Below are positions 1 through 7,724 of a stretch of 16,448 nt of DNA, in pieces. Below the pieces are notes generated by a model, which had not been told where the DNA came from, searched no databases, and saw only the letters and a program-made list of their open reading frames with translations. Position 1 is the first letter of the stretch, and every line of letters begins with the position of its first letter. The stretch spans positions 1-16,448 of the forward strand of contig DEHY01000101.1 in NCBI GenBank assembly GCA_002352185.1, in the 5' to 3' direction. A program made the translations under genes and the position numbers. The DNA is from Competibacteraceae bacterium UBA2788. Lineage in GTDB: Bacteria; Pseudomonadota; Gammaproteobacteria; Competibacterales; Competibacteraceae.

Positions 1-152
1 CGCTACAATAAGATAACTTTTAATTATAAATTTATGGTCAAAAAATTCTTTATTTGCATATAGCCACAATGCTAATGTCTTTCATCAATTCAATTGCCCA
101 GGCAGGCGGCGCCAGGGCGGGGTATGCAACCGGAAAGCGGGAACCGACGACC
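1..152 (+). promoter_or_regulatory. AT-rich leader / probable promoter region of the cysI operon
   Basis: Bases 1-60 are only about 20% G+C, whereas the rest of the window is around 60% or more, which marks this as a likely promoter or upstream regulatory stretch for the sulfite reductase gene. I see no convincing sigma-70 -35/-10 pair; TGGTCA (35-40) and TATAGC (59-64) with an 18-bp spacer is the best but weak option. The reading frame of the reductase stays open back to a TTG at position 54. The residues it would add do not look like the family and I treat 54-152 as untranslated leader. A LysR-type CysB site would be expected by function but cannot be recognised by eye. Confidence 0.35.
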
Positions 153-1850
153 ATGTACCAGTATGACCAGTATGATCAGACGCTCGTGGACGAGCGGGTA
201 GCCCAGTTTCGCGGTCAGGTTCGGCGCTATCTGGCGGGCGAACTGAGCGACGACGAATTCCGCCCATTGCGGCTGATGAATGGCCTCTACCTCCAGCGCC
301 ATGCGCCAATGCTGCGCGTTGCCATCCCCTACGGCCTGTTATCGTCGCGGCAACTGCGGATGCTGGCTTACATCGCCCGCCGCTACGACAAGGATTACGG
401 CCATTTCACCACCCGCCAGAATATTCAGTACAACTGGCCGAAGCTGGAAGAAACGCCGGACATTCTCGCCGATCTGGCTACGGTGGAGATGCATGCCATC
501 CAGACCAGCGGCAACTGCATCCGCAATGTCACCGCCGATCACCTGTCCGGGGTGGCCAGGGATGAACTCGAAGACCCGCGTATCTACTGCGAAATTATCC
601 GCCAGTGGTCCACTTTCCACCCGGAATTTTCCTACCTGCCGCGCAAGTTCAAGATTGCCGTCACTGGCGCGATCCATGACCGGGCGGCGGCTCAGGTCCA
701 TGACATCGGTCTGAACCTGATCCGCAACGAGCAGGGCGAGAGGGGTTTCCGGGTATTGGTCGGAGGCGGTTTGGGCCGCACTCCGATCATCGGCCACGTC
801 ATCCGCGAGTTTCTGCCCCAGCGCGATTTGCTGTCCTATCTGGAAGCCATTTTGCGGGTTTACAACCAGTACGGGCGGCGCGACAACATCTACAAGGCCC
901 GCATCAAAATCCTGGTCAAGGCATTGGGGCCGACAAAATTTGGCGCGCAGGTCGAGGCGGAATGGGAACAGATCAAGGATTCCGGACTGACGCTGGATGA
1001 AGCGGAAATTGAGCGGGTGCGCCGTTACTTTGCCCCGCCGCCCTACCAGCCGGATGCTGCCCGTGATCTCAGCTTTGGGCAATGGTTAAAGAGCGACAAG
1101 GCCTTTGCCGCCTGGGTGCGTCGTAACGTGGCCGATCATAAGGTAGAGGGTTATCGCAATGTATTCGTGGCGCTCAAGGAACCAGGCGCGCCGCCGGGCG
1201 ACATCAGCGCCGGGCAGATGGATGCGGTGGCTGATCTGGCTGATCGCTACAGTTTCGGCCAGATTCGCGCCACCCATCATCAGAACCTGCTGTTGACCGA
1301 TGTGCGGCAGGCCGATCTCTATCCGCTGTGGCACGCCCTCGCCGCGCAGAAACTGGCCGCCCCGGTTATCGGCACGCTGGCCGACATGATCTGCTGTCCC
1401 GGCCTGGATTTTTGCAGTCTGGCCAATGCCGGTTCGATTGGCGTTGCCCGGCAGATCAATGAGAAATTTGATCGACTCGATTATCTCTACGATCTGGGCG
1501 AGATCCGCCTCAACATGTCCGGCTGCATGAACGCCTGCGGTCATCACCATGTCGGTCACATTGGCATTCTCGGCGTGGACAAGAAAGGCGAGGAGTGGTA
1601 CCAGATTTCACTGGGCGGCTCCTCGGAGAACGACGCCACTCTGGGCGATATTCTCGGCCCCTCAGTGCCAAAAACCGAAGTCGCCAACACTTTGGAGCGC
1701 ATCCTGCAAGTCTATGTCGAGCAGCGGGAAGATGACGAGCGGTTCCTCGACACCTTCCGGCGAATTGGCCTCGCGCCATTCCGGGCGCGGGTTTATTCCG
1801 CCGTGGGAACGTCGCCGGCAGTGCTGGAGCTGGAAGCGGATGCCGCGTAG
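153..1850 (+). CDS. cysI: Assimilatory sulfite reductase hemoprotein (nitrite/sulfite reductase, CysI type)
   Basis: Catalyses the six-electron reduction of sulfite to sulfide in cytoplasmic cysteine biosynthesis. The 565-residue product has the duplicated ferredoxin-like and siroheme/4Fe-4S layout of the family. The cluster and siroheme ligands are visible as C-x5-C (C415 and C421, in ICCPGLDFC) and C-x3-C (C458 and C462, in GCMNACG). The N-terminal MYQYDQYDQ and the segments HAPMLRVAIPYGLL and HFTTRQNIQ are typical of the Pseudomonas-like CysI group. I chose ATG 153 because it gives this conserved N-terminus. A TTG at 54 would add 33 unconserved residues. The ribosome site (GGGAA, 139-143) is weak. 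It is followed after 10 bp by a DUF934 gene, the usual partner. No CysJ-like flavoprotein is nearby, so the electron donor is probably ferredoxin (inference). A nitrite-reducing role is less likely given the neighbour. Confidence 0.9.
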   Translation: MYQYDQYDQTLVDERVAQFRGQVRRYLAGELSDDEFRPLRLMNGLYLQRHAPMLRVAIPYGLLSSRQLRMLAYIARRYDKDYGHFTTRQNIQYNWPKLEETPDILADLATVEMHAIQTSGNCIRNVTADHLSGVARDELEDPRIYCEIIRQWSTFHPEFSYLPRKFKIAVTGAIHDRAAAQVHDIGLNLIRNEQGERGFRVLVGGGLGRTPIIGHVIREFLPQRDLLSYLEAILRVYNQYGRRDNIYKARIKILVKALGPTKFGAQVEAEWEQIKDSGLTLDEAEIERVRRYFAPPPYQPDAARDLSFGQWLKSDKAFAAWVRRNVADHKVEGYRNVFVALKEPGAPPGDISAGQMDAVADLADRYSFGQIRATHHQNLLLTDVRQADLYPLWHALAAQKLAAPVIGTLADMICCPGLDFCSLANAGSIGVARQINEKFDRLDYLYDLGEIRLNMSGCMNACGHHHVGHIGILGVDKKGEEWYQISLGGSSENDATLGDILGPSVPKTEVANTLERILQVYVEQREDDERFLDTFRRIGLAPFRARVYSAVGTSPAVLELEADAA

Positions 1851-1860
1851 GAGCGACGCG

Positions 1861-2346
1861 ATGCGACGAATCATCAAGAACCGCCAGATCATCGAGGATC
1901 ACTGGCAACATGTCACTGATGGCGCTGAATTACCGGCGGGGCCGGTGATCGTGCCGCTGGCGTGCTGGAAGCAGCAGCGAACCGTGTTGCTGGAACGGGG
2001 TGAGCCAGTCGGAGTCCGGTTGCCGAATACCGTCAACCCCGCTGAACTGGCCGAAGATTTGCCAAAGCTTGCCGTTGTAGCGCTGGAATTTCCCAAATTT
2101 GCCGATGGCCGCGCCTATTCCCAGGCCCGGCTGTTGCGCGAACGTCAAGGCTATCGGGGTGAAATTCGGGCGGTGGGCGATGTGCTGCGCGATCAACTGT
2201 TTTTTATGGCGCGCAGCGGTTTCGATGCCTTCGAACTCCGAGCGGATCGCAGTCTGGAGGATGCGCTGATAGCTTTCGGTGAATTCACCGAGAGCTATCA
2301 GCCCGCCGCCGATCAGCCGTTGCCGCTGTACCGGCGGGGGCGCTGA
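1861..2346 (+). CDS. DUF934 family protein, sulfite reductase operon partner
   Basis: A 161-residue soluble protein of the DUF934 family, without signal peptide or membrane segment. Recognisable parts are the N-terminal RRIIKNRQIIEDHW, the middle LPKLAVVALEFPKFADGRAYSQARLLRER and the C-terminal stretch containing FFMARSGFDAFELR. The biochemical role is not established. The family is found next to cysI in many proteobacteria and is presumed to help sulfite reduction, for example through assembly or electron supply (inference). The start is well supported: AGGAG (1849-1853) overlaps the cysI stop codon and lies 7 bases before ATG 1861, so the two genes are probably translationally coupled. The gene ends just before a hairpin terminator that closes the operon. 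Length is normal for the family. Confidence 0.88.
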   Translation: MRRIIKNRQIIEDHWQHVTDGAELPAGPVIVPLACWKQQRTVLLERGEPVGVRLPNTVNPAELAEDLPKLAVVALEFPKFADGRAYSQARLLRERQGYRGEIRAVGDVLRDQLFFMARSGFDAFELRADRSLEDALIAFGEFTESYQPAADQPLPLYRRGR

Positions 2347-2360
2347 GAGGTCGGGTTTGC

Positions 2361-2390
2361 GCCGCTCCAGTCATCGGAGCGGCCTGTTTT
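2361..2390 (+). terminator. Rho-independent terminator of the cysI-DUF934 operon
   Basis: A perfect 8-bp stem (GCCGCTCC at 2361-2368 with GGAGCGGC at 2376-2383) has a 7-nt loop and is followed by CTGTTTT. It lies 15 bp after the DUF934 stop and touches the stop codon of the convergent phosphatase gene (2389-2391). Read on the minus strand the stem has no T-run behind it, so it mainly serves the plus-strand operon. Confidence 0.7.
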
Positions 2391-3204
2391 ACTGCAAGTA
2401 CCAATCCGGCGGAATCGGGTTGGCGAGCGTTTCGGAGCCGACTTCCTCTACCGGGGCCGGGTCGGGGTCGCCGATATTGACCACCACCGTGGTTACGTTG
2501 TCGCTGGCGTCCCGCATCAAGGCCAGATGAATGAAGGCCTTGACCGCTTCCTGACAGTTGTGATCGCTGTGGGCGAGCAGGCCGGCGATTTCCTCATCAC
2601 TCACGGTTTTGTTAAGGCCGTCGCTGCACAGCAGGTACAGATCGCCGGCTTGCAGCGGATGAATAACCTCATCAATCTGCAACTCTTCCGCTGAACCTAC
2701 CGCCCGTGTGATGACGTTGGATAGCGGGTGGCGGTGCGCGTCCTCGGGCGCGATCAAACCCTGATCCACCAGTTCCTGCACATGACTGTGGTCGCGCGTC
2801 AACTGCTGAAGCTGTCCATCCCGCAACCGATAAATCCGGCTGTCTCCCACCCACAGGCAGGCGCATTGGGCTTCGTAGGCCAGCAGCACCACCACCGTGC
2901 TGCCGATGGTGCGATGCTGGTAGCGCTCCGCCGATTCCTCGCGCAGTCGCCGGTTGACCTCGCGCAACCGATTCCGCGCCGCATCCAGAAAATCCTCCCA
3001 ATTGATGGGCGGATCGATCTGTTGCAGGGCTTCAACGATCATGCGGCTGGCAACATCGCCGGCTTCGTGTCCGCCCATGCCGTCGGCGACGGTCCAAAGG
3101 CCCAGTTCCGGCATTGCGAGGCAGGCATCCTCGTTGATCGCCCGAACCATGCCGACATGACTGCGGCCGGCGGATGACCATTGAAAAGTTGATTTCTGGT
3201 TCAT
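2389..3204 (-). CDS. pppA: PppA: PP2C-family serine/threonine phosphatase of the T6SS
   Basis: A 271-residue PP2C/PPM phosphatase (Stp1/PppA group) that covers the whole catalytic domain with no membrane segment. Metal-binding and catalytic motifs are in order: NED at 24-26, VADGMGGHEAG with D41, GDSRIY with D121, LLCSDGLN with D195 and DASDNVT with D235. In P. aeruginosa PppA dephosphorylates the FHA scaffold and counteracts the kinase PpkA, switching the T6SS off; the same role is inferred here because tagH is present. ATG 3204 was chosen because it gives the family N-terminus and forms an ATGA overlap with the tagF stop, so translation is coupled. The frame continues about 60 codons upstream but that part reads as out-of-frame tagF. 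It is the last gene of the leftward operon. The kinase gene ppkA, expected next, is absent here. Confidence 0.93.
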   Translation of the reverse strand: MNQKSTFQWSSAGRSHVGMVRAINEDACLAMPELGLWTVADGMGGHEAGDVASRMIVEALQQIDPPINWEDFLDAARNRLREVNRRLREESAERYQHRTIGSTVVVLLAYEAQCACLWVGDSRIYRLRDGQLQQLTRDHSHVQELVDQGLIAPEDAHRHPLSNVITRAVGSAEELQIDEVIHPLQAGDLYLLCSDGLNKTVSDEEIAGLLAHSDHNCQEAVKAFIHLALMRDASDNVTTVVVNIGDPDPAPVEEVGSETLANPIPPDWYLQ

Positions 3205-3950
3205 GACTGATCTTCCTCGGCAGTGGCTGACTCGCCCGGCAAATCGGCGATACCGACGAGCGATGGTTCGTTCCAACCCCAGTGTCGCCAGTTTCCGGCC
3301 AGCAGCGCCACAAAACCGGCGACCGGCGGCATACCGTCGCAAATCAGCAGGCAACGCGCGATCTGCTCGGAACCTTCGGTCCACCATACACTGGGTTGGG
3401 GAAATGCTTTTCTCAACAAATGATTAGCCAAAACCGGCGATATCGGTGACTCATCCGGCGATTCAGGCAGGGAGCAATGCCAGGCGTTTCCAGACGCTGC
3501 GCCCGTCATGGCAAAGTCCGCTGCGGGCGGCGTATCCAGAGTCGCCACTTGCTGGCTGAAGTCGTCCAGATCCAATTCATCACGGTCGAGCGCGTCGAGG
3601 GCCAGGCGCTCAGCCTGCTGAAACCACACTGCGCCAGCCGTTGGCAATGTCAGCAAAGGCCAGTTCAGCGCCAGCGGCGCGATAATTGCCAGCGGGTAGT
3701 AGCGACCCACCCGGTCGACGCTGGGCATCAGGATTCCCGCGCAGGCAGCCGGTCCGCATAAGCCGGCGCCGAGCGTGAACCGCCAGATCGGGCTGGTGCA
3801 GTAGCACTCACGCCAGAACTCGCCCAACTGTTTGCGGCTCTGGGCGATGGCGGCTTGCAGCCAGGCATCCCAAGGTTCCAGAAAGCTCTTTGGCAGATGG
3901 CGGCCAATGAAATCACCCCGGCTGGGCAGTTTGCCGAAAAAGCCCGTCAT
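3201..3950 (-). CDS. tagF: TagF: T6SS-associated post-translational regulator (DUF2094)
   Basis: A 249-residue cytoplasmic protein of the TagF family. The N-terminal signature GFFGKLPSRGDF (residues 3-14) and the following LEPWDAWLQ are diagnostic; WWTEGSE near residue 190 is also characteristic. In P. aeruginosa TagF represses T6SS assembly post-translationally, acting on the FHA scaffold independently of PpkA/PppA; the same is inferred here. I prefer ATG 3950 because homologues begin only a few residues before GF. A GTG at 3989 is a real alternative: it adds 13 residues, has a good GGAGGG 6 bases upstream and overlaps tssM by 19 bp, but that purine run also encodes the conserved tssM C-terminus, so the match may be accidental. 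The 3' end overlaps pppA by 4 bp. No PP2C domain is fused here, unlike some TagF proteins. Confidence 0.92.
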   Translation of the reverse strand: MTGFFGKLPSRGDFIGRHLPKSFLEPWDAWLQAAIAQSRKQLGEFWRECYCTSPIWRFTLGAGLCGPAACAGILMPSVDRVGRYYPLAIIAPLALNWPLLTLPTAGAVWFQQAERLALDALDRDELDLDDFSQQVATLDTPPAADFAMTGAASGNAWHCSLPESPDESPISPVLANHLLRKAFPQPSVWWTEGSEQIARCLLICDGMPPVAGFVALLAGNWRHWGWNEPSLVGIADLPGESATAEEDQS

Positions 3951-3970
3951 CGGCCATTCTACGCCGGAAA

Positions 3971-6900
3971 TTACAGTTGTTCCGGGCACTGGAAACCCTC
4001 CAGTTCTCGCGGGCGAAAGGGATTAACGCTACCCGAGGTGCGCATCTCGTAAACGGCCTGGCGGCCGTTCAATTGAAACGTCACCCGGAATTGTCCGGTA
4101 GCCATGGGTTGAACTTGCGCCTGATCGAGAATCTTGAACCAGGCCCAGGGTCCGGTTTCGCTGAGTTGCGCCGGACCGCCTGCGGTCGGCGGCAAAAACT
4201 CGACCCGCGCCTGCCCGGACCCGCCGGTCCATTGCAGATCGGCGACCCGCGCCGCCTGCCCGGCAATGTAGCTCTGGGTTTGCCCATCCATGCTGATCAC
4301 GAACTGCCCCACGTCGCTGCCAAGCTCGATGGGCGCCAACTGAAAGCGGATCGCGGGGGCTTGGCTGTTGCCGCTGAACAGGGTGTCGCGGATCGCGGCG
4401 GCGCGCTGAAAAACCTGCAAGGTTTCGGGTGGAATACTCTGTTCCGGGCCGGTGGGGCCACGCCAGCGCCAACCTCCCGGCGTGGTCTCCACATACGGTT
4501 GCAGGTTCTTCTTGAAGAAGTTGTCCATCAAGCCATTTGGGCCGAAAAAACGGCCAAAAGCGGCCAGAGTGGCGTCCGGCGGGCCGGCCACCGTGCGGCT
4601 TACGTTAGGACCAGGGCCTTGTCCGACCCACTGAATGGTGTTAAGCGGGACATTGCCGCCTGGCGCAGCCCCTGGCGCGCCTCCGCTCCACTGAATGGAA
4701 CTGCGGACCAGCGGATAGCGACCCTTCAGGTTGTCCTGAAAAAAGGCGGCGATCTGCGCCGTTCGCCATTGTGCATTCAGCCGGTCGCGCAGGCTGCGAA
4801 TCATATCGGAGCTGTCCTGGGCCAGCTTGTTGAGCAGAGTGTTGAACGGTGGCGGCTTGCGGGCGACGTCTACCTGCAGATGATTAGCCACCGTTCCGAA
4901 CTGGTCCTTGAGGGCCTGCGGCACCACGCCGTCGGGACTGGATTCCCGGGCGCGGGCGATAGCGTTCATGTGGCCGTAGAGATCGTTGAGCGTGGACAGT
5001 GTCTTGTCGAAGGGCGGGATAACACCTTCGGCACCGGCGATTTCACGGCCATATTGGGTTCCGAAGCTCAGCAAGCGGGGATCGAGCGTACAGGACTGGA
5101 TCGCGGGGCCGGCAGCGGTGGGGTTCGCATTGCCCAGGATGCCTGCGATCTTGTCGGTCAGCGATTTGTCGGTGGCTGGGGTTTTGTCTGCGTCTGACGG
5201 TGCGGGTGGCTTGTCCAGCGCCAGTTCCCGGGCCACGGTTTCGAGCAGCGTGCGCAGCGGCGAGGCGGGCGCGGACAGCACTTGCAGGATGTCGAGCGCT
5301 GCATCCGGACTGTTGAATTCCTTGATTTTGAGGTCAGTGAGCAGATCCTGCCACTGCTTCAGATAGTCGTTGAGATACAGCCGGCAGACGCCATCAGCAA
5401 TTTGCTGCCGATCCGCCGGATTGCTGGAAACTTGCGCCGTCGTTCCCAGAATCCAGCTTTCGTCGGCCAGTTGATCCACCAGCTTCGGGCTTTCACTCAG
5501 GAAAAACTGATAATAGCCCTTATAGGTATACAGACCGGGAATGCCGATATTCAGCGGCTGACCGCTCTTGCGGTCGAAGACGCGGGGCGTATCCGGGCCG
5601 GCGGCGACCGTCAGTCCAATATCCGGTGGAGTGCCGACAGTGCGCTGATTTTGCTTGATCCGCTCATAAATGCGCTGGGAGAGGGGGACCTGATTCAACA
5701 GAGTTCGGGTGCTCTGGATCAACGTGCTGTCCAGATCAATGGGTGACTGCAACGGGGCCTGCGCCAGCAGCGCATCCAGATGGGCCGTCAATTGCTCGCG
5801 CTGTTCCCGGTTGACCGACTGGGGCAGATGGGTTTGCCACTCCTGCTCCAGCCAACTCTTAACCGCCTTGGCGTCGAAGCGTTCCTGATTATCCATCATC
5901 AGATAAACCTTAAGCGTATCATACAGATAGCCGGGGTTGCCGGTATTTTGCCGCAACCGCTCTTCCAGCCGCAGGATAATGCGGGGCAACAGGGCTTGCA
6001 GGAGCAGCCGCTGGTAAATCGCCTGCGCCTCTCCGCCCAGCTTGTCGCCCTGGTACAGGCCGAAACCCATCAGCCAGGGCGTGCCCACAGCGCGGTCGCC
6101 GTAGCCGCCGGGAATGGATCGGGCCGCGTTGAGCAGCGACAGAGCAGCGGCGGGATCCGTCTGGTCGGGTGAGAGCGCCTGAATCTGTTTGGCCACTTCG
6201 AGCCGCTGTTTCTCCACGGCGCGCACGTACAGTTCGTTGCGGGCATAGCTGGTTAACCACAGGACGGCGGCGGTTACGGTGATGAGCAGGGCAGCGGCAT
6301 AGGCGCCGCGCTGAATCCAGGCCCGCCAGCGCTCGACCCGCAGATTGGCGCCGGCGATTTCCGCTTCCGGGAAGATGACATCGCGTAGCAACCGGGTGAT
6401 GAAGTAGCTGCGGCCTTTGCCGGAAAAGGTACTCAGCGTCTGCCGATGCAGGCCGAACGTGGTCGCCAGCGAACTCATCAGCCGGTCAATCGGGGTGCCT
6501 TCCTGAGTGCCGCTGGTGAAATACATCCCTCGCAGCAGCACCCGCTCCTCGTAGCGGCTGGGCCGGAATATCTCTTTAAGGAACTGGTCGGCGAGCAGTT
6601 TCAGGGCGCCGAACTGCTGGGGCAGGGTGTAGATCAGGTCGCGCCGCTGTGGGTCGCGCTCTTCCTGCATGCGCTCCACCATCCGTTCGTTCAGCCGTTG
6701 CTCCAGCAACTCGAATTCGGCGGCGACGCGCTCCACCACGCCTTGGGGATGAGCAAGATCGTCCATGGGGAAGGTCGCGCCCCAGACCTGCGCCCGCTCT
6801 TCCTGGCCCAAATCGCTAAAGAATTCGATGAAGCCGGCGATCAGATCGACTTTGGTGAACAGCACATAGATCGGGAAGCGGATGCCGAAATGTTCATGCA

Positions 6901-7714
6901 ACTCCTGAATGCGCTGCTTGATGGCCAGCGCCTGAGCCGTTCGCTCCTCTTCGGATTGCAGCAGCAGATCGGCCAGACTGATCGCAATGAAAGCGCCATT
7001 GATGGGGCGGCGCTTGCGGTGCTTCTTGAGCAAATCCAGGAAGCCGCGCCATGCCGCCCGGTCCACTTCCTCGTGGCTGTCCTGGGTGGTGTAGCGCCCG
7101 GCGGTATCCAGCAACACCGCTTCATCGGTGAACCACCAGTCGCAGTTGCGGGTGCCGCCTACGCCGCGCACCTTGCCGGCCCCCAGCGGGAAGCGCAGGC
7201 CGGAGTTGATCAGCGCAGTCGTCTTGCCGGAACCCGGCGGGCCGATGATGATGTACCAGGGCAACTGGTAAAGCTGTTGAGTGCGCCCGGACTTGCCGCC
7301 CAGCCGCGCTTTCTTGAGCGTAGCCAGCGCCTCGTCCAGCCCCTGCTTAAGGGTGGAGATTTCCTCAGCCGAGGCAGCTTCTTCCTCCTTCTTTTTTTGC
7401 TGCTGCTGTTGCTCGCGCGCGGCCTGATCGCCGCCCCCCGTCGCATCCTGGCCGGGTTTGCCGGCTTGCTCGGCCAAACCGGCCAGCATGTCGCGGTTAC
7501 GGCGCAATGTGTCGATATAAGCGACCAGCTGATACAGCGCAAAGGCGCCGCCGACGGTCATGATGGTGGCGACGCGGCCCAGATCGGTGGCAAGCGGAGT
7601 TTGACCGGCAACCGCGATTAGCGGACCCAGATACCAGATGAGGGCGGCGACGGCCAGAAAGCCGGTGATGCCGATCAGCCAGGGATTTGTAAGAATGCTC
7701 AGGATTTTTTTCAT
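3971..7714 (-). CDS. tssM: TssM (IcmF family): T6SS inner-membrane complex protein
   Basis: A 1247-residue IcmF-type protein that with TssL forms the envelope-spanning T6SS membrane complex. Two membrane segments lie near residues 10-35 and 44-63 and a third near 465-487, so the middle is cytoplasmic and the large C-terminal part periplasmic. The cytoplasmic domain has an intact Walker A GPPGSGKT (158-165) followed by VLLDTAGRY, so this copy may bind or hydrolyse NTP. A Gln/Lys/Glu-rich stretch (about 101-118, five Q then three K and three E) precedes it and is probably a flexible or helical linker. The C-terminus (NPFRPRELEGFQCPEQL) is typical. ATG 7714 gives the family N-terminus MKKILSILTNPW and has GGGGGAG just upstream; the open frame before it overlaps tssL out of frame. 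The gap to tssL is 10 bp. The usual periplasmic partner TssJ is not encoded here. Confidence 0.95.
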   Translation of the reverse strand: MKKILSILTNPWLIGITGFLAVAALIWYLGPLIAVAGQTPLATDLGRVATIMTVGGAFALYQLVAYIDTLRRNRDMLAGLAEQAGKPGQDATGGGDQAAREQQQQQKKKEEEAASAEEISTLKQGLDEALATLKKARLGGKSGRTQQLYQLPWYIIIGPPGSGKTTALINSGLRFPLGAGKVRGVGGTRNCDWWFTDEAVLLDTAGRYTTQDSHEEVDRAAWRGFLDLLKKHRKRRPINGAFIAISLADLLLQSEEERTAQALAIKQRIQELHEHFGIRFPIYVLFTKVDLIAGFIEFFSDLGQEERAQVWGATFPMDDLAHPQGVVERVAAEFELLEQRLNERMVERMQEERDPQRRDLIYTLPQQFGALKLLADQFLKEIFRPSRYEERVLLRGMYFTSGTQEGTPIDRLMSSLATTFGLHRQTLSTFSGKGRSYFITRLLRDVIFPEAEIAGANLRVERWRAWIQRGAYAAALLITVTAAVLWLTSYARNELYVRAVEKQRLEVAKQIQALSPDQTDPAAALSLLNAARSIPGGYGDRAVGTPWLMGFGLYQGDKLGGEAQAIYQRLLLQALLPRIILRLEERLRQNTGNPGYLYDTLKVYLMMDNQERFDAKAVKSWLEQEWQTHLPQSVNREQREQLTAHLDALLAQAPLQSPIDLDSTLIQSTRTLLNQVPLSQRIYERIKQNQRTVGTPPDIGLTVAAGPDTPRVFDRKSGQPLNIGIPGLYTYKGYYQFFLSESPKLVDQLADESWILGTTAQVSSNPADRQQIADGVCRLYLNDYLKQWQDLLTDLKIKEFNSPDAALDILQVLSAPASPLRTLLETVARELALDKPPAPSDADKTPATDKSLTDKIAGILGNANPTAAGPAIQSCTLDPRLLSFGTQYGREIAGAEGVIPPFDKTLSTLNDLYGHMNAIARARESSPDGVVPQALKDQFGTVANHLQVDVARKPPPFNTLLNKLAQDSSDMIRSLRDRLNAQWRTAQIAAFFQDNLKGRYPLVRSSIQWSGGAPGAAPGGNVPLNTIQWVGQGPGPNVSRTVAGPPDATLAAFGRFFGPNGLMDNFFKKNLQPYVETTPGGWRWRGPTGPEQSIPPETLQVFQRAAAIRDTLFSGNSQAPAIRFQLAPIELGSDVGQFVISMDGQTQSYIAGQAARVADLQWTGGSGQARVEFLPPTAGGPAQLSETGPWAWFKILDQAQVQPMATGQFRVTFQLNGRQAVYEMRTSGSVNPFRPRELEGFQCPEQL

Positions 7715-7724
7715 GGCTCCCCCA

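Noticed and set aside
339..1559. Minus-strand open frames opposite cysI
   Set aside because: Antisense to a gene with all four cluster cysteines in frame; no independent support.
3951..3989. GTG 3989 as the tagF start
   Set aside because: It has a good GGAGGG upstream, but those bases encode the conserved tssM C-terminus and the 13 extra residues do not resemble the family. Kept as an alternative, not excluded.
3977..5197. Plus-strand open frame of 406 codons
   Set aside because: Lies fully antisense to tssM; the translation is Arg/Gly/Ala-rich with no recognisable domain. Long antisense frames are expected in GC-rich coding DNA.
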